From contig CAZECE010000146.1 of assembly GCA_964510525.1 (NCBI GenBank), positions 1 through 6,809 on the forward strand: a stretch of DNA of 6,809 bases, read 5' to 3'. The notes under the pieces are model-generated. The model was not told the origin of the DNA. It was given only the letters and a program-made list of their open reading frames with translations, and searched no databases. This stretch comes from CAZECE01 sp964510525 (GTDB lineage Bacteria; Pseudomonadota; Gammaproteobacteria; Pseudomonadales; JANQJO01). Positions 5,717 to 6,809 of the stretch are shown in pieces (the first letter of the stretch is position 1; the number at the start of each line of letters is the position of its first letter). Both the position numbers and the translations under genes were made by a program.

Positions 5717-6809
5717 TTATTTTCCGTTCTTTCCGTTGTTGCCGTTGCCGTTGCCGTTGCTTTGATTTAGTTGAACTACAACACGCTCAGACAATGCTTT
5801 TATTGAAGGATCTGTAAAATAACTACTTAAAAATACCTCCATAGCGCTTCCATTTTCTAACAGATCGCTACCGTCATCAGCAGAAGCGTTAATTGCTTCT
5901 TCAAGTTCAGTGATTGATGTAAGGCTAGAATCTGCATTAGCAGAATAGGCATCAATAACAGTTGCTTCACCAACCAAGTAAATAACCGTATAGTATCGAT
6001 CGCCAAGTGATGCAGCACGCTCAGCTCTCAAGTCAAATGATGAATCTGCAGTTCCCTTCTTAACCAGATCCAGCTCTCCGAAGACAGATTTCCTATTCTT
6101 GTTATCAAATTTAATATCACCATTTTTAAAATCATCTTGAGTATGGCTGCTATCTGGAATATCGACTTCAGTATTGCCGTCACCGATACCGGTACCATTT
6201 GCAGGTTGATTGCTTAGAACCGTTAGCAATAGAAATTGACATCCATCTAACTCTTCATCTTCATTTTTGAGTACCGCCTTGATGTTATGGAATTTGTGGT
6301 TAGGCGACCAAAGCAGCGTATTAGGTGTCAAGGATAAAGTGACATCGTCAAGAGTTTCGATGGGAGTGACTTTGCTTGGGTCACAAGTAGTCGGCGGTAC
6401 GTCAGTAGTCGGCGGTACATCAGTTGTCGGTGGCACATCAGTTGTCGGTGGTACGTCAGTGGTTGGTGGTACGCCAGTGGTTGGTGGTACGTCAGTGGTC
6501 GGTGGCACATCAGTTGTTGGTGGCACGTCAGTGGTCGGCGGTACATCAGTTGTCGGTGGCACGTCAGTTGTCGGTGGCACATCAGTTGTCGGTGGTACAT
6601 CAGTTGTCGGCGGTACATCAGTTGTCGGTGGTACATCAGTTGTCGGCGGTACATCAGTAGTCGGCGGTACATCAGTGGTCGGCGGTACATCAGTTGTCGG
6701 CGGTACATCAGTTGTCGGCGGTACATCAGTTGTCGGCGGTACATCAGTTGTCGGCGGTACATCAGTTGTCGGCGGTACATCAGTTGTCGGCGGTACATCA
6801 GTTGTCGGC
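5717..6809 (-). CDS. secreted PPTTDV-repeat protein with C-terminal Ig-like domain, 5' end missing
   Basis: The frame is open from base 6808 to the TAA at 5717 (363 codons) and continues past the right edge; no signal peptide or true start is visible. A GTG at 6580 is just a valine codon inside the repeats. Residues 1-141 are PPTTDV hexapeptides, one varied to PPTTGV, ending PPTTC. Residues 143-280 carry an Ig-like module: LTPNTLLWSPNHKF, SNQPANGTGIGDGN, then FDLRAERA and YYTVIYLVG. This order (PNHK, SN-P-NGTG-GDG, LRAER, YT) is one I know from tandem Ig/HYR-like modules of secreted bacterial proteins. Cys142 and Cys190 could form a disulphide. The tail ends in a Gly/Asn/Lys run coded by a TTGCCG microrepeat (about 5736-5760). 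The Pro/Thr array probably forms an extended, possibly glycosylated stalk. No sorting signal or catalytic motif is seen; adhesin or structural roles are guesses. Confidence 0.85.
   Translation of the reverse strand, partial: PTTDVPPTTDVPPTTDVPPTTDVPPTTDVPPTTDVPPTTDVPPTTDVPPTTDVPPTTDVPPTTDVPPTTDVPPTTDVPPTTDVPPTTDVPPTTDVPPTTDVPPTTDVPPTTGVPPTTDVPPTTDVPPTTDVPPTTDVPPTTCDPSKVTPIETLDDVTLSLTPNTLLWSPNHKFHNIKAVLKNEDEELDGCQFLLLTVLSNQPANGTGIGDGNTEVDIPDSSHTQDDFKNGDIKFDNKNRKSVFGELDLVKKGTADSSFDLRAERAASLGDRYYTVIYLVGEATVIDAYSANADSSLTSITELEEAINASADDGSDLLENGSAMEVFLSSYFTDPSIKALSERVVVQLNQSNGNGNGNNGKNGK
6383..6809 (-). repeat. 18-bp tandem array encoding PPTTDV
   Basis: There are 23 full 18-bp units plus a 13-base partial unit at the edge, read on the plus strand as ATCAGTTGTCGGCGGTAC and variants. 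Units from 6689 to the edge are identical. Those at 6383-6580 differ at third codon positions (GAT/GAC, GTA/GTG, ACA/ACT/ACC), with one Asp-to-Gly change (6473-6490). The period is a multiple of three, so gain or loss of units changes stalk length but not the frame. There are no spacers, so this is not a CRISPR array. The array continues beyond the window, so its full size is unknown. Confidence 0.95.

Noticed and set aside
5717..6580. GTG at 6580 as start of the repeat protein
   Set aside because: It is a valine codon inside the array; the same frame stays open to the window edge, and starting here would leave an exported-type protein without a signal peptide.
6328..6798. Minus-strand open frame with MYRRQL-type repeats, and a plus-strand frame with HQLSVV-type repeats at 6424-6660
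   Set aside because: Both are by-products of an 18-bp repeat free of stops in several frames. Only the PPTTDV frame continues into a non-repetitive domain with recognisable motifs and ends ahead of a terminator.
6383..6809. CRISPR-like array
   Set aside because: The units are contiguous without spacers, encode a regular hexapeptide, and vary mainly at third codon positions.

Overview
The window looks like chromosomal DNA of a free-living, probably marine, Gram-negative bacterium, most likely a gammaproteobacterium. Every recognisable product carries a Sec or lipoprotein signal and is predicted to act in the periplasm or outer membrane. The taxon is inferred from moderate GC, signal-peptide style and family types; no phylogenetic marker gene is present.

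Layout from left to right. (i) 1-3079, minus strand, read right to left: a small periplasmic coiled-coil/beta protein (192 aa), a 580-aa exported TPR protein, and a TPR lipoprotein cut by the left window edge. Gaps of 56 and 29 nt suggest one operon. (ii) 3080-3256: a divergent control region with a 27-nt imperfect direct repeat at a 45-bp offset; each copy overlaps promoter-like hexamers. (iii) 3257-3940, plus strand: a small outer-membrane beta-barrel protein. (iv) 3941-4094: a gap between convergent genes with a 22-bp-period tandem repeat. (v) 4095-5558, minus strand: a two-gene operon of an SH3b-beta-barrel fusion followed by a second small beta-barrel protein. (vi) 5654-5689: a minus-strand intrinsic terminator. 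(vii) 5717-6809, minus strand: the 3' part of a gene for a secreted protein with at least 23 PPTTDV-type hexapeptides followed by an Ig-like domain.

The combination of a TPR lipoprotein, a large exported TPR/coiled-coil protein, a small exported beta protein and three short outer-membrane barrels (one with a probable peptidoglycan-binding SH3b domain) resembles the periplasmic and outer-membrane half of Agl/Glt-type machines, known from Myxococcus gliding, of which relatives are known outside myxobacteria. The motor genes (TolQ/ExbB- and ExbD/TolR-like) and the AgmX/PglI-type protein are not in this window, so this is a hypothesis; the left flank is the place to look for them. The repeat/Ig-like protein is separated by a terminator and is probably an independent surface or secreted protein.
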